Origin: Oscillospiraceae bacterium
Lineage (GTDB): Bacteria > Bacillota > Clostridia > UBA1381 > UBA9506
Length of the DNA: 52,612 bases
Direction of reading: 5' to 3'
Assembly: GCA_015068555.1 (NCBI GenBank)
Contig: SVKI01000009.1
Location: 1-52,612, forward strand
This document shows, piece by piece, positions 26,296 through 34,957 of the stretch. Position 1 is the first letter of the stretch. Each line of letters starts with the position of its first letter. The notes beneath the pieces are model-generated. The model was not told the DNA's origin, ran no database searches, and was given only the letters and a program-made list of their open reading frames with translations. The position numbers and the translations under genes were made by a program.

Positions 26296-27315
26296 TTAGT
26301 CCTCACTGGTAATACTCACAGCATGTGCAATGCCGGGCATGCTTTCACCCTGCTGAACGGCTAACGTACTCTGCAAGGCGCCTGTCGCCATAACCAGTAC
26401 ACGCCTTAATTCTTTCTGCTTGAGCTTTTGATAAATATAGCCGCAAAAGGTCAGGCCGCAGCAAGCACAACCGCTACCGCCGGCATGCACATCCTGACTA
26501 TCGCGATCAAAAATAATCAAGCCACAATCTTCATAGCATGTGCTGAGCTCATAGCCGGATTTCTTGGCTAAATCAATAACGGTGTTTTTGCCCACAAGGC
26601 CTAAATCACCGCTGACAATCAAATCATAATAAGACGGGTCACGGCCTGTATCAGCAAAATGTTGAATCAATGTATCGGCCGCTGCAGGCGCCATCGCAGC
26701 ACCCATATTGTTGGCATCGACAATACCCATGTCAACAATTTTTCCGTTGGTGACACAGTCAATACGTGGCCCATCTCCACTCGCACCCAAGACAGCACAG
26801 GCAGAACCAGTCACCGTCCATTGTGCGCTGGGCGGTCTTTGGCCACCGTACTCAAGCGGAAAACGGAACTGCTTTTCAGCGGAGCAAAAATGACTGGACG
26901 TAACGGCAGCACAATAGTCAGCATAGCCGCCGTCTATATAAACTGCAGCCACAGAAAGTCCCAACGCCATTGTTGAGCAGGCACCATAAAGACCCATGAA
27001 CGGGATATTAAAATCACGAATGCCGTAGCTTGTGCCCGTGCATTGATTCAGCAAATCTCCACCAAATAAATAATTGATTTGCTCAGGTTTTAAACCACTT
27101 GCCGCAAAAGCCTCCTCGGCAGCCCGCCGTGCAAACTCGCTTTCTGCCTTTTCCCAAGTCTCTTTCCCTAACACATTATCCTCTGCAATAACATCAAAAA
27201 AACTGCCAATCGGCCCTTCTGATTCTTTCTTACCTGCAACGGTACCTGTCCCTAAGATAACAGGACGATTCGGGCATACAATCGTTTGTTCTCCCATGCG
27301 AAGACTTTGTCTCAA
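26296..27315 (-). CDS. spoVAD: Stage V sporulation protein AD
   Basis: SpoVAD is part of the spore inner-membrane channel for dipicolinic acid and binds DPA in a thiolase-like fold. The 339-residue protein matches the family throughout. Examples are FGGDLLNQCTGTSYGIRD, LYGACSTMALGLS, and the C-terminal GGSGCACCGL. The start is a TTG at 27315 with GGGAG about ten nt upstream; the ATG at 27297 is the alternative. Its usual partners spoVAC and spoVAE are not adjacent, so this is an isolated copy here. A sigma-G-like promoter lies upstream. Confidence 0.95.
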   Translation of the reverse strand: MRQSLRMGEQTIVCPNRPVILGTGTVAGKKESEGPIGSFFDVIAEDNVLGKETWEKAESEFARRAAEEAFAASGLKPEQINYLFGGDLLNQCTGTSYGIRDFNIPFMGLYGACSTMALGLSVAAVYIDGGYADYCAAVTSSHFCSAEKQFRFPLEYGGQRPPSAQWTVTGSACAVLGASGDGPRIDCVTNGKIVDMGIVDANNMGAAMAPAAADTLIQHFADTGRDPSYYDLIVSGDLGLVGKNTVIDLAKKSGYELSTCYEDCGLIIFDRDSQDVHAGGSGCACCGLTFCGYIYQKLKQKELRRVLVMATGALQSTLAVQQGESMPGIAHAVSITSED

Positions 27316-27340
27316 ATCGTACCACTCTCCCTTTTTTAAT

Positions 27341-27369
27341 TAGTGTTTCATAATTTAAAACTTCTATTC
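27341..27369 (-). promoter_or_regulatory. Possible sigma-G promoter of spoVAD
   Basis: On the minus strand GAATA (27369-27365) is separated by 17 nt from AACACTA (27347-27341). That is five of seven matches to the CATACTA box found upstream of spoVAF and the Gln/Asn-rich peptide. Confidence 0.4.
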
Positions 27370-27418
27370 TTTTTATGTCATTTTTTACATGCATACGCAT
27401 TTAATTTTAGAAAAAGAA

Positions 27419-27447
27419 TAGACAAAAAAAGAGGTTTTGTATATAAT
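27419..27447 (+). promoter_or_regulatory. Sigma-A promoter of folT
   Basis: TAGACA (27419-27424) is separated by 17 nt from TATAAT (27442-27447), just before the THF riboswitch. Confidence 0.75.
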
Positions 27448-27472
27448 AGAAAAAGTACAAAAATTGCATAGC

Positions 27473-27573
27473 TGGCAGAGTAGGTTTTGATGCGTTAAGT
27501 GACAGTTGGACGGGAAGTTGCCACTGTACGAAGGAATGCTTGCATTCCGCGGTATCATAGCCGCATTCCGCTG
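27473..27573 (+). promoter_or_regulatory. Tetrahydrofolate (THF) riboswitch
   Basis: The family-conserved elements occur in order: GGCAGAGTAGG, GCGTTAAGTG, GGGAAGTTGCC, TACGAAGG, CCGCGGTATC and a 3' CCGCTG. This matches the folT-type THF riboswitch. It precedes folT, its most common target. Confidence 0.92.
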
Positions 27574-27578
27574 TCACG

Positions 27579-27603
27579 AAAAGAGCAAGCACAACTCTTT
27601 TTT
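27579..27603 (+). terminator. Terminator in THF riboswitch platform
   Basis: AAAAGAG (27579-27585) pairs with CTCTTTT (27595-27601), followed by TT. The stem is short, but it is the expected switch element between the aptamer and folT. Confidence 0.55.
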
Positions 27604-27639
27604 GTGGCGATTGCCTGCAATGAGAGGATGTGTTTTTTT

Positions 27640-28155
27640 ATGTCAAAAAAGAAGATTACTACGAAAATGCTTGTCACGATTTCTCTGTTTATCGCCCTGC
27701 ACGTGGTGGTGACAAGATTCTTATCCTGGGAAACGCAAACCATCAGAATCGGTTTTGGTTTTGTGCCTGTTTCCCTTTGTTCTATGGTGTTCGGCCCTTA
27801 CGTGGGCGCCATTTCTGCTTTTCTATCTGATTTTGTCGGCATGTTAATTTTTCCAAAAGGACCTTATTTCCCCGGTTTTGGTTTAAACGAAGCTCTCTAT
27901 GGTTTAACTTTCGGATTTTTTCTCTATAAGAAAAAAAAGGATTATAAGCATATATTATCCTGTCTTTTGTTGCAAACCCTTTTCATAGACCTCGGTCTTG
28001 CAACATTGTGGCTACATATTTTATATAAAAATCCATACTGGGTGGTTCTGAGCAATCGCCTTGCAACCGCTATTGTTATGCTTCCCATCAAATATTTCGG
28101 TATCAAATACGGATGGGAGTTTATCGGGAAAAGAATTTTTGCAAAAAACGAATAA
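27640..28155 (+). CDS. folT: ECF transporter S component, folate-specific
   Basis: FolT is the substrate-binding membrane subunit of an energy-coupling-factor folate importer; it needs EcfA/A'/T, which are elsewhere. The 171-residue protein has six membrane segments and the folate-type signature IRIGFGFVPVSLCSMVFGP, then a GPYFPGF motif. The start at 27640 follows AGAGGA; the longer frame would run through the riboswitch. Control by the THF riboswitch independently supports the substrate. Its stop codon overlaps the -35 of the next gene. Confidence 0.93.
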   Translation: MSKKKITTKMLVTISLFIALHVVVTRFLSWETQTIRIGFGFVPVSLCSMVFGPYVGAISAFLSDFVGMLIFPKGPYFPGFGLNEALYGLTFGFFLYKKKKDYKHILSCLLLQTLFIDLGLATLWLHILYKNPYWVVLSNRLATAIVMLPIKYFGIKYGWEFIGKRIFAKNE

Positions 28156-28178
28156 GCCGATATAGCTTGGCCATACTA
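28150..28178 (+). promoter_or_regulatory. Sigma-G-like promoter of Gln/Asn-rich peptide
   Basis: GAATA (28150-28154) is separated by 17 nt from CATACTA (28172-28178). It fits the forespore sigma-G pattern GHATR-N18-CATNHTA apart from one base of spacing. The same -10 box occurs upstream of spoVAF at 40798. Confidence 0.55.
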
Positions 28179-28238
28179 ATGACGAACCTTTCTTATTCCG
28201 CCCCATGATGGTGGCCTTAAATTACAGGAGGATTTGTC

Positions 28239-28391
28239 ATGTCTAAAGAAAACAACAAAAACCAGTACAATCAGCAGAGTAACAACAATCAGCAGAACAA
28301 CAATAACAATAACCAACAGCAACAGAAGAATCAGCAGAACAATCAGCAGCAGAAACAAAACAATCAGTTCGATAACCTGAACGACAGATAA
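28239..28391 (+). CDS. Gln/Asn-rich small peptide, possible spore protein
   Basis: This is a 50-codon ORF with a perfect AGGAGG six nt before the ATG. The peptide starts MSKENNKNQYNQQ, is about 70 percent Asn plus Gln, and ends QFDNLNDR. It is hydrophilic with no Cys or Trp and no hydrophobic segment. The composition recalls the Gln/Asn-rich gamma-type small acid-soluble spore proteins of Bacillus, but without their repeat, so homology is not claimed. A sigma-G-like promoter upstream and tandem terminators downstream support a real, independently transcribed gene. A role as spore amino-acid store or coat/core filler is inference. Confidence 0.7.
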   Translation: MSKENNKNQYNQQSNNNQQNNNNNNQQQQKNQQNNQQQKQNNQFDNLNDR

Positions 28392-28414
28392 GGATTATTA
28401 AACTGATTGGTTAT

Positions 28415-28441
28415 AGTCGTAAGCCTTGCGACTCTTTTTAA
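28415..28441 (+). terminator. Terminator after Gln/Asn-rich peptide
   Basis: AGTCGT pairs with GCGACT (28428-28433), followed by CTTTTTAA. Confidence 0.6.
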
Positions 28442-28463
28442 TCGTTCTGCAAATACTAAGTGC

Positions 28464-28502
28464 AATGAGGTTGTAGCCAAACGCTACAACCTCATTTTTT
28501 TC
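28464..28502 (+). terminator. Strong intrinsic terminator
   Basis: AATGAGGTTGTAGC (28464-28477) pairs with GCTACAACCTCATT, followed by a T-run. Confidence 0.9.
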
Positions 28503-28525
28503 ATAGTGAAGTCTAAAGCTCTCTC

Positions 28526-28554
28526 TTGACTTTTAAAAAAGGAAAGCATATAAT
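28526..28554 (+). promoter_or_regulatory. Sigma-A promoter of metF
   Basis: TTGACT (28526-28531) is separated by 17 nt from TATAAT (28549-28554). Confidence 0.8.
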
Positions 28555-28625
28555 AAAAGAAATATAAGGCCTTGTTTTGTACTTTTTTAAATTCCCACAA
28601 AGCAGCAAGGCAAAAGGAGAAAAAA

Positions 28626-29504
28626 GTGAAGATTATTGATTTACTGACAAACAACACGCTTTCTCTTTCCTTCGAGGTCTTCCCGCCGAAAACGGAAACG
28701 AGCTTTGAAAGCGTTCAAACAGCAACAGAAGAAATTGCAAAATTAAAGCCCTCATTCATGAGTGTTACATACGGTGCCGGTGGCGGTACGAGCCAGTATA
28801 CATTAGACATTGCAAAGCATATTAAGGAGCTCTATAATGTGCCCACCCTGGCTCACCTTACCTGCGTTTCATCAACGAAGGAAACCGTGCGCCAAAAAAT
28901 TAAGGATATTCAGGCAGCAGACATTCAGAATGTAATGGCTCTGCGCGGTGATATCCCGGCAGAATTGGCGGATGCCGACCGCAGCCAATGGGATTATCGC
29001 TATGCTATTGACCTGATTTATGAATTAAAAAATGCAAATGCCGACTTTTGCATTGGTTGTGCCTGCTATCCTGAAATTCATCCGGAAAGCGAGAACCAAA
29101 AAGAAGACATCCGCCGCCTGAAAGAAAAAGTTGATGCCGGTTGCGATTTTATCACCACCCAGATGTTTTTTGATAATAATCTTTTATATAACTTTTTATA
29201 TAAGATCCGCGAAGCCGGCATAACGGTTCCCGTGATCCCCGGTATCATGCCCATTACCAATGCCAATCAGGTAGAACGGGCCATTAAACTCTCCGGCTCC
29301 TTTATGCCCCAGCGGTTTAAAAGTCTTGTAGATATGTTTGGCTCCGACCCTGCCGCCATGAAGCAGGCAGGTATTGCCTACGCCACCGACCAAATCATCG
29401 ATTTATATGCAAACCAAATCACCAATGTGCACGTATATTCCATGAATAAGCCCGATGTGGCTGAAAAGATTCAGGCGAATCTATCTGATATTCTAGGCAA
29501 ATAA
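28626..29504 (+). CDS. metF: 5,10-methylenetetrahydrofolate reductase
   Basis: MetF reduces methylene-THF to methyl-THF, the methyl donor for MetH. The 292-residue TIM-barrel flavoprotein has SFEVFPPKTE with the catalytic Glu, VTYGAGGGTS, LRGDIP and FITTQMFFDN. The start is a GTG at 28626 behind AAAGGAG. It has its own sigma-A promoter and ends at a bidirectional terminator shared with the SLH gene. metH is 3 kb away on the other strand. Confidence 0.96.
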   Translation: MKIIDLLTNNTLSLSFEVFPPKTETSFESVQTATEEIAKLKPSFMSVTYGAGGGTSQYTLDIAKHIKELYNVPTLAHLTCVSSTKETVRQKIKDIQAADIQNVMALRGDIPAELADADRSQWDYRYAIDLIYELKNANADFCIGCACYPEIHPESENQKEDIRRLKEKVDAGCDFITTQMFFDNNLLYNFLYKIREAGITVPVIPGIMPITNANQVERAIKLSGSFMPQRFKSLVDMFGSDPAAMKQAGIAYATDQIIDLYANQITNVHVYSMNKPDVAEKIQANLSDILGK

Positions 29505-29533
29505 AAGGGGCTTTAGCAAAATACACCGAGCGC

Positions 29534-29570
29534 AAAAAAGGACTGTAGCAAATGCTACAGTCCTTTTTGT
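29534..29570. terminator. Bidirectional terminator
   Basis: AAAAAGGACTGTAGC (29535-29549) pairs perfectly with GCTACAGTCCTTTTT (29554-29568), between convergent metF and the SLH gene. Confidence 0.92.
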
Positions 29571-29587
29571 ATGGTTCGTTGTGTTTC

Positions 29588-32452
29588 TTATTTTGCGCGA
29601 TACACAACAATCAGTTTTACCTGTTCATAGCTGCGGTAAACAAAAATCTTGTCTGCCGGTTCTTCTTCTGTGCTATATACATAGGTTGCAAGTTCAGCGA
29701 TAGATCCATTCTCTGTATCAACATTAGAAACCGTACCGTTGCTGTTAAACTCTACAACAACAACCTTAGCACCGGATGTTGCGGTGTAGTTAAGCAACTT
29801 GCCTTCATTTGCGAGTGCGTTCTTGTTCCACTCTGTTTCAGCATCAGCATAATCCAGCGCATGGAACAGGCTGCTTTCGTTGTCAAAGGCTGTACCAATC
29901 TGCATAGAAAGCTTCGGTGTTACATTGCTGGAAGCATCTTCACCTTCGCGAAGTTGTCTGGTGGTACCGCTGTCAGAAGATGCAAACTTCACAATTCCTG
30001 TGCGGCTTGGAATCTTTAAGAACTCGTTGCCTGCATATACTTCTTCAGCTTCGGCAACAATTTCCATTTCCTCAATCATCTTCTGCTGATTTTCATTGGT
30101 TTCATAAATAACTCTTACGATGTCACCCTTCTTAACCAGGCTATAAAATTCTGTGGTTTCATCATAGTAATCAATTTTTTCGCTGCCGGTTTGAACAGTG
30201 ATGCAGTTCAAATCATTTTCAACACCCTTTTTGTTGATAACAACGCCGGGAACAATGGAAGACCATTCATTAGCCGGGGCCATAGCAGCTGCATCATCCT
30301 CATAAGCGATAACCAAAGAAGGTGTGCCGGACTTATTGAGATCAACCAAAAGAACGTTATAGTAACCGCCGGCATAGAAACCGGAATTGGTACCGGTTCT
30401 GATCACATAATCACCAACCGCTGAACGATCAGCAGGCAGCACCAGCACTTTCGTGTTACCGGTGAGGTTATAGATACCACCTAAAACGGTGTGACCAGTT
30501 GTACATTTAATAGCTGTGGTAAGTGCACTTGCATCAACCTTTAAATCTGCATCGGTGGTTTCAGCCAAGGGTTTACCAACTAAAATGTCGGAAACCTTAT
30601 TATCCTTAGTAGCATATTTAATGGGCTGATATACTTCACCTTCTGCCAGTTCATAAACGGTATCAGCAAGAGAATAACGCTGTGCAGCTGTCTCAATAGC
30701 AGCTAATGCAGCATCGTATTCAGCAGGCATTTTGTAAACCTTGCCATTAATGGTTAACCTGTCAGCAACCTTCATAGCATTCTTATCTTTAACGGTTGTG
30801 CTGTTTAAGTCGATCACCTTCATGTTAACCTTGTTTTCCATGGAGGTAGAACCGTTTTTGAAGGTTAAAAGATATGCATAGGTGTAGCTAACAGTAGAGG
30901 CCTTCTGCTCGTATTTAACGATTTTGTTGAAGGCATCTAAATACATCTTGATGTTAACGCCTGCTTCAATGTCAGCCGGTTCAACATCCGCTGCATAGGA
31001 ATAGGTCTTGCCACCGATGGTCACTTCATCGTCATCAATATTGCTTACAACGCCTTCAGCGGTTTTGGTAGAGATGAGCACTTCCAATACCATTTTATCA
31101 AGGCTCTGGGAAACAGAAAGAATCTGGCCCTTAGCAATGGAAGAAAATGTTGCAGCTTTGTCATCTTTTAAGATGGTAACAAGCTTATTCTTATCTTCAT
31201 CGTCAATGGTATAGCTCTTTCCACCTTCGCCGGAAACAACACGGCTGGAGCTGTTTACATTGGTTACAAACATGCTGTCATATACTGTGAAGAACACAAT
31301 GTCATACACGCTGTTGCCGTTAGCAGAAAGGAAGCGGATAGAACCGCTCTTATTGATGTTGGCATCTACCAGATCTTCAAAGCTTGATTCTGTGCGACGA
31401 CCGTTGAACATAATGATTGCATCATCTGTAATTTCAACTTCTTCTTCGTCACCGTTCTGATCTGCATAATAAAGAGAAGTATCAGAATAATCAGGCAGAA
31501 TGTCAGCGGTATTAACGGTTAATTCTTCGTTTCTGTTTCTCTGCAGGGTCAAGTCTGTCAGGGTTTGAACCTTAACATTATCTTCTTTATAGTAAACAGT
31601 TACGAGTTTACCTAAATATTCATAGATATTCTTTTTAACAGCCAGGTCTTTGATAGAATAAATTTCTTCTTCACCATTGTTAAAACGAACTCTAATTTGC
31701 TCTTTGGCTACATCAGAATCGTCTTCTTCCAAGATGGTTGCGCCATAAACGCTGACGATCTGGCCCTTTACTTCGGAAATACCGTCAGAGCCGACACCGC
31801 TACCGATACCGCCACCAACGCCAACTGACGGTGCATCGATGCCCATTTCAGAAAGGTCCACATTGATCATGTTGTGTACCAGCTTTGCGATGGTACCACG
31901 CATAGCCGGAGCTGCATCAGCGCCATCTGTAATGTTCTTGGTTAAACCAACGCTTCTGCCAACAGCCATGTAGCCCTTGGGATAGCCGCCGTTTAAGTTA
32001 GCAACCTCTGCCAGCTGATCAGAAGTAGCACATACAACCATTTTGACAGCCTGTTCATATGTAACATTTTCCTGGGGTTTAAAGGTGCCGTCATCATAGC
32101 CGTTAACAATGCCCATGTTAGCAGCGAGCTTAATGGTGCCTGCTGCCCAATGTTCTGCGGCTACATCCGGGAAACCTGTATCGGTTCCCGCATTAGCTAC
32201 CAGGTTGGTTAAACCCAGCGCATAGATAACCATTTTACAAAATTCAGCACGGGTAATAGTTGCCTCCGGCTTGAAAGTACCGTCTTCATAGCCATTGATT
32301 ACACCACGGGCAACCAAGGATTGGATGGCTTCATAATACTGGTAAGATTCTGCCACGTCACTGAACTGTGCTGCAGTTGCAGGCACAACAGCCAGGGAGA
32401 ACAGCATCACAAAGGCCAACAAAAACGCTAAAAGGTTTTTTGTTTTTTTCAT
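29588..32452 (-). CDS. S-layer homology (SLH) domain surface protein
   Basis: This is a 954-residue secreted protein. A signal peptide (residues 1-28, ending ATAAQ) is followed by SLH repeats at about 29-78, 88-140 and a weaker third to about 200. The repeats include VINGYEDGTFKPEATITRAEF and GIVNGYDDGTFKP-type motifs. A Gly-rich hinge (VGVGGGIGSGVGSDG) leads into about 730 residues of beta-rich sequence without a recognised domain. SLH repeats anchor to pyruvylated secondary wall polymers, so it is likely a major cell-surface or S-layer protein. It has its own consensus promoter and stands alone. Confidence 0.9.
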   Translation of the reverse strand: MKKTKNLLAFLLAFVMLFSLAVVPATAAQFSDVAESYQYYEAIQSLVARGVINGYEDGTFKPEATITRAEFCKMVIYALGLTNLVANAGTDTGFPDVAAEHWAAGTIKLAANMGIVNGYDDGTFKPQENVTYEQAVKMVVCATSDQLAEVANLNGGYPKGYMAVGRSVGLTKNITDGADAAPAMRGTIAKLVHNMINVDLSEMGIDAPSVGVGGGIGSGVGSDGISEVKGQIVSVYGATILEEDDSDVAKEQIRVRFNNGEEEIYSIKDLAVKKNIYEYLGKLVTVYYKEDNVKVQTLTDLTLQRNRNEELTVNTADILPDYSDTSLYYADQNGDEEEVEITDDAIIMFNGRRTESSFEDLVDANINKSGSIRFLSANGNSVYDIVFFTVYDSMFVTNVNSSSRVVSGEGGKSYTIDDEDKNKLVTILKDDKAATFSSIAKGQILSVSQSLDKMVLEVLISTKTAEGVVSNIDDDEVTIGGKTYSYAADVEPADIEAGVNIKMYLDAFNKIVKYEQKASTVSYTYAYLLTFKNGSTSMENKVNMKVIDLNSTTVKDKNAMKVADRLTINGKVYKMPAEYDAALAAIETAAQRYSLADTVYELAEGEVYQPIKYATKDNKVSDILVGKPLAETTDADLKVDASALTTAIKCTTGHTVLGGIYNLTGNTKVLVLPADRSAVGDYVIRTGTNSGFYAGGYYNVLLVDLNKSGTPSLVIAYEDDAAAMAPANEWSSIVPGVVINKKGVENDLNCITVQTGSEKIDYYDETTEFYSLVKKGDIVRVIYETNENQQKMIEEMEIVAEAEEVYAGNEFLKIPSRTGIVKFASSDSGTTRQLREGEDASSNVTPKLSMQIGTAFDNESSLFHALDYADAETEWNKNALANEGKLLNYTATSGAKVVVVEFNSNGTVSNVDTENGSIAELATYVYSTEEEPADKIFVYRSYEQVKLIVVYRAK

Positions 32453-32494
32453 GTTTGTCCCTCCATTTATATCTTTCTTGGGTATTATAACATT

Positions 32495-32523
32495 ATTATA
32501 TCATTTTGATATGCAAAGGTCAA
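32495..32523 (-). promoter_or_regulatory. Sigma-A promoter of SLH protein
   Basis: On the minus strand TTGACC (32523-32518) is separated by 17 nt from TATAAT (32500-32495). GGAGGG is the ribosome binding site. Confidence 0.8.
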
Positions 32524-32575
32524 TTGGTATTATTTTACTTTTGTGTTACATCTATAGGGCGGTTATATGACAAAA

Positions 32576-34957
32576 TCAGTCGCCAAATACCATTTTGGCA
32601 ACGCTAACAGCCTGATTTGCATCCTTTGCGTAATAATCGGCATCAATGCTTTTTGCATATTCTTCCGTCAACACAGCACCACCAACCATTGTTTTAACCG
32701 CAGGCAGAGACTCCTTCAATAAACGGATGGTTTCGGCCATATTGGTAACAGTTGTGGTCATCAAGGCTGAAAGTCCGACTAAACATGCTTTATGCATCTG
32801 TGCCTCATCTACAATACTTTGCGGTGCAACATCACGTCCCAAATCAATGACTTGATAGCCATAATTCTGCAGCATCACCTTCACGATATTTTTACCAATA
32901 TCGTGAATATCGCCCTTAACCGTAGCTAAAATAATCACTTTTTCTGTCGCCGTGTTTGCATCATGCACTGCAAGCGACGACTTGATAAGCTCCATAGCGC
33001 CTTTAGCCGCTTCTGCTGCCGCGATTAACTGCGGCAGGAAAAGCCGACCGGCTTCGTAGTCCGCACCCACAGCATCTAACGCTGGAACAATCTCCCGCTC
33101 AATGAGCTCATAACCCGCTCTATCGCAAAGCATTGCCTGTATCATCTCCTCGGCTTCACGCTTTAAGCCGCGACGAATCAGGGCTTTAAAGCTTTGTTCT
33201 TTGGCGGGCATATCTTTACTTTCGCTCACAGCATTTGCATTTGAAAAGCGTTTGATATAATCACTTGCGTCCTTATCCTTATTATATAACACACGGAAAG
33301 AAGCAATGGCATCGACCATGCTTTTCACATTGGGATTGATAATGGCAAGATCAAGTCCATGCGCCATGGCCAAGGTCAAAAAACTGCGGTTTAATTCTTC
33401 GCGGCAAGGTAAGCCGAACGATATGTTAGAAACGCCCAAAACCGTGCACACTCCCAACCTCTCTTTGACCAATTTGAGCGTTTGCAGAGTTTCCACAACC
33501 GCCTCCTGCTCAGCAGAAGCCGTCAGAGTCAAAGCGTCTATACAGATGTTTTGGCGACTGATGCCATAGGCTTCAGCACGTGCCACAATTTTCTCTGCGA
33601 TTTTAAACCGTTCCTCGGCTTTTTGCGGAATACCTTTTTCGTCTAATGTAAGGCCAATAACCGCCGCTCCATATTTTTTAACAAGCGGCAAAACAGCATC
33701 CAGCTGTGTATCCTCTCCATTAACAGAATTGACGATAGCTTTACCATGATACAGGCGCAACGCCCGCTCTAAAACCTTCGGGTCAGAAGAATCAATTTGC
33801 AACGGTAAATCAGTCACACCTTGCAAGGATTTAAGCACGCGCTCCATCACCTTCACTTCATCAAGGTCAGGCAGGCCGACGTTGACATCTAAAATATCGG
33901 CACCGGCCTCCTCCTGCTCTATGGCACGGCGCAGAATAAATTCCATATCACCCGTCCTGAGTGCTTCCTTCATGTCTTTTTTGCCGGTGGGATTAATTCT
34001 TTCGCCGACAATTTTAACGTCATCTATCTGCACCATACGCGTCGGCGAACAAACGCGAGGCGGTATAACCGGCAGGTTTCTTGTGATGTTGACGTCGGTC
34101 AATGCCTCTTTAACTGCCTGAATGGTTTCAGGTGTGGTACCACAACAACCGCCTAAAACCTTGCAACCCATTTTTGCCAGGCGTCTGCTGTATTTTGCAA
34201 AATCACCATCATCGTTGTGATAGCTCACCTTGCCATCCACGCTCTGCTCCGGCAAGCCGGCATTAGCCTGCACGATGATGGGCAGGGTCGTGTGTTGTGC
34301 CAGCGTTTCCACAAGGGGAATCATATCCTGTATGCCCACCGAACAGTTAAAGCCGATTGCATCAGCACCCATTCCCTCTAAAACCGCAGCCATGCATTCG
34401 GGCAGGCAACCTGTAAAGGTGCGGCCTGTTGCCTCATAGCTCATCGTAACAAATACGGGCAGATCACTGTTTTCTTTTGCGGCTAAAAGAGCCGCTCTTG
34501 CTTCGTATAAGTCTGTCATGGTTTCAATTAAAACCAAATCAGCACCTGCCTCGGCACCACAGACAATCACTTCCTTAAAAACATCATAGGCTTCCTCAAA
34601 AGATAAGCTTCCCATTGGTTCTAATAGTTCTCCCAGAGGTCCCACATCTAATGCGACAAATCCTTTTCCGGAAGCAGCTTCTTTAGCGCGTGCAACGCCG
34701 GCAGAAATCACTTCTTCGGGAGTGTATGATGAACCTGCCATTTTTTTACGGTTGGCGCCAAAGGTGTTGGTCGTGATAATCTCCGCACCTGCGTCAAGAT
34801 ACGACTTGTGGATGTCTTTGATTGCCTCCGGTTCACGAATATTGAGTGGTTCCGGCGTTTCACCTGCAAGTAAAAGGCCCTTTTGCTGCAGTATAGTTCC
34901 CATGGCTCCATCAAACAAAATCGGGTTTGTATCGGCTAATCTCTCTCTGATATTCAT
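32576..34957 (-). CDS. metH: Cobalamin-dependent methionine synthase without activation domain
   Basis: MetH moves a methyl group from methyl-THF to homocysteine via cobalamin. The 793-residue protein has the homocysteine domain (1-290; zinc cysteines in GFNCS and GGCCGT), the pterin-binding domain (about 315-575; VGERINPTGKK, DVNVGLPD) and the B12 cap plus B12-binding domain (about 590-793; DIHDIGKN). The fourth, SAM-binding activation domain of enterobacterial MetH is missing; the preceding gene supplies it. The ATG overlaps the stop of that gene. No B12 riboswitch is seen before this operon. Confidence 0.96.
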   Translation of the reverse strand: MNIRERLADTNPILFDGAMGTILQQKGLLLAGETPEPLNIREPEAIKDIHKSYLDAGAEIITTNTFGANRKKMAGSSYTPEEVISAGVARAKEAASGKGFVALDVGPLGELLEPMGSLSFEEAYDVFKEVIVCGAEAGADLVLIETMTDLYEARAALLAAKENSDLPVFVTMSYEATGRTFTGCLPECMAAVLEGMGADAIGFNCSVGIQDMIPLVETLAQHTTLPIIVQANAGLPEQSVDGKVSYHNDDGDFAKYSRRLAKMGCKVLGGCCGTTPETIQAVKEALTDVNITRNLPVIPPRVCSPTRMVQIDDVKIVGERINPTGKKDMKEALRTGDMEFILRRAIEQEEAGADILDVNVGLPDLDEVKVMERVLKSLQGVTDLPLQIDSSDPKVLERALRLYHGKAIVNSVNGEDTQLDAVLPLVKKYGAAVIGLTLDEKGIPQKAEERFKIAEKIVARAEAYGISRQNICIDALTLTASAEQEAVVETLQTLKLVKERLGVCTVLGVSNISFGLPCREELNRSFLTLAMAHGLDLAIINPNVKSMVDAIASFRVLYNKDKDASDYIKRFSNANAVSESKDMPAKEQSFKALIRRGLKREAEEMIQAMLCDRAGYELIEREIVPALDAVGADYEAGRLFLPQLIAAAEAAKGAMELIKSSLAVHDANTATEKVIILATVKGDIHDIGKNIVKVMLQNYGYQVIDLGRDVAPQSIVDEAQMHKACLVGLSALMTTTVTNMAETIRLLKESLPAVKTMVGGAVLTEEYAKSIDADYYAKDANQAVSVAKMVFGD

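Noticed and set aside
26270-26308. CAGTGAG / CTCACTG inverted repeat between spoIIP and spoVAD
   Set aside because: The loop is long, there is no T-run and both stop codons overlap it; not called as a terminator.
28176-28358. Minus-strand hydrophobic 60-codon frame
   Set aside because: It is the antisense of the Gln/Asn-rich codons, which automatically reads as Leu/Val-rich.
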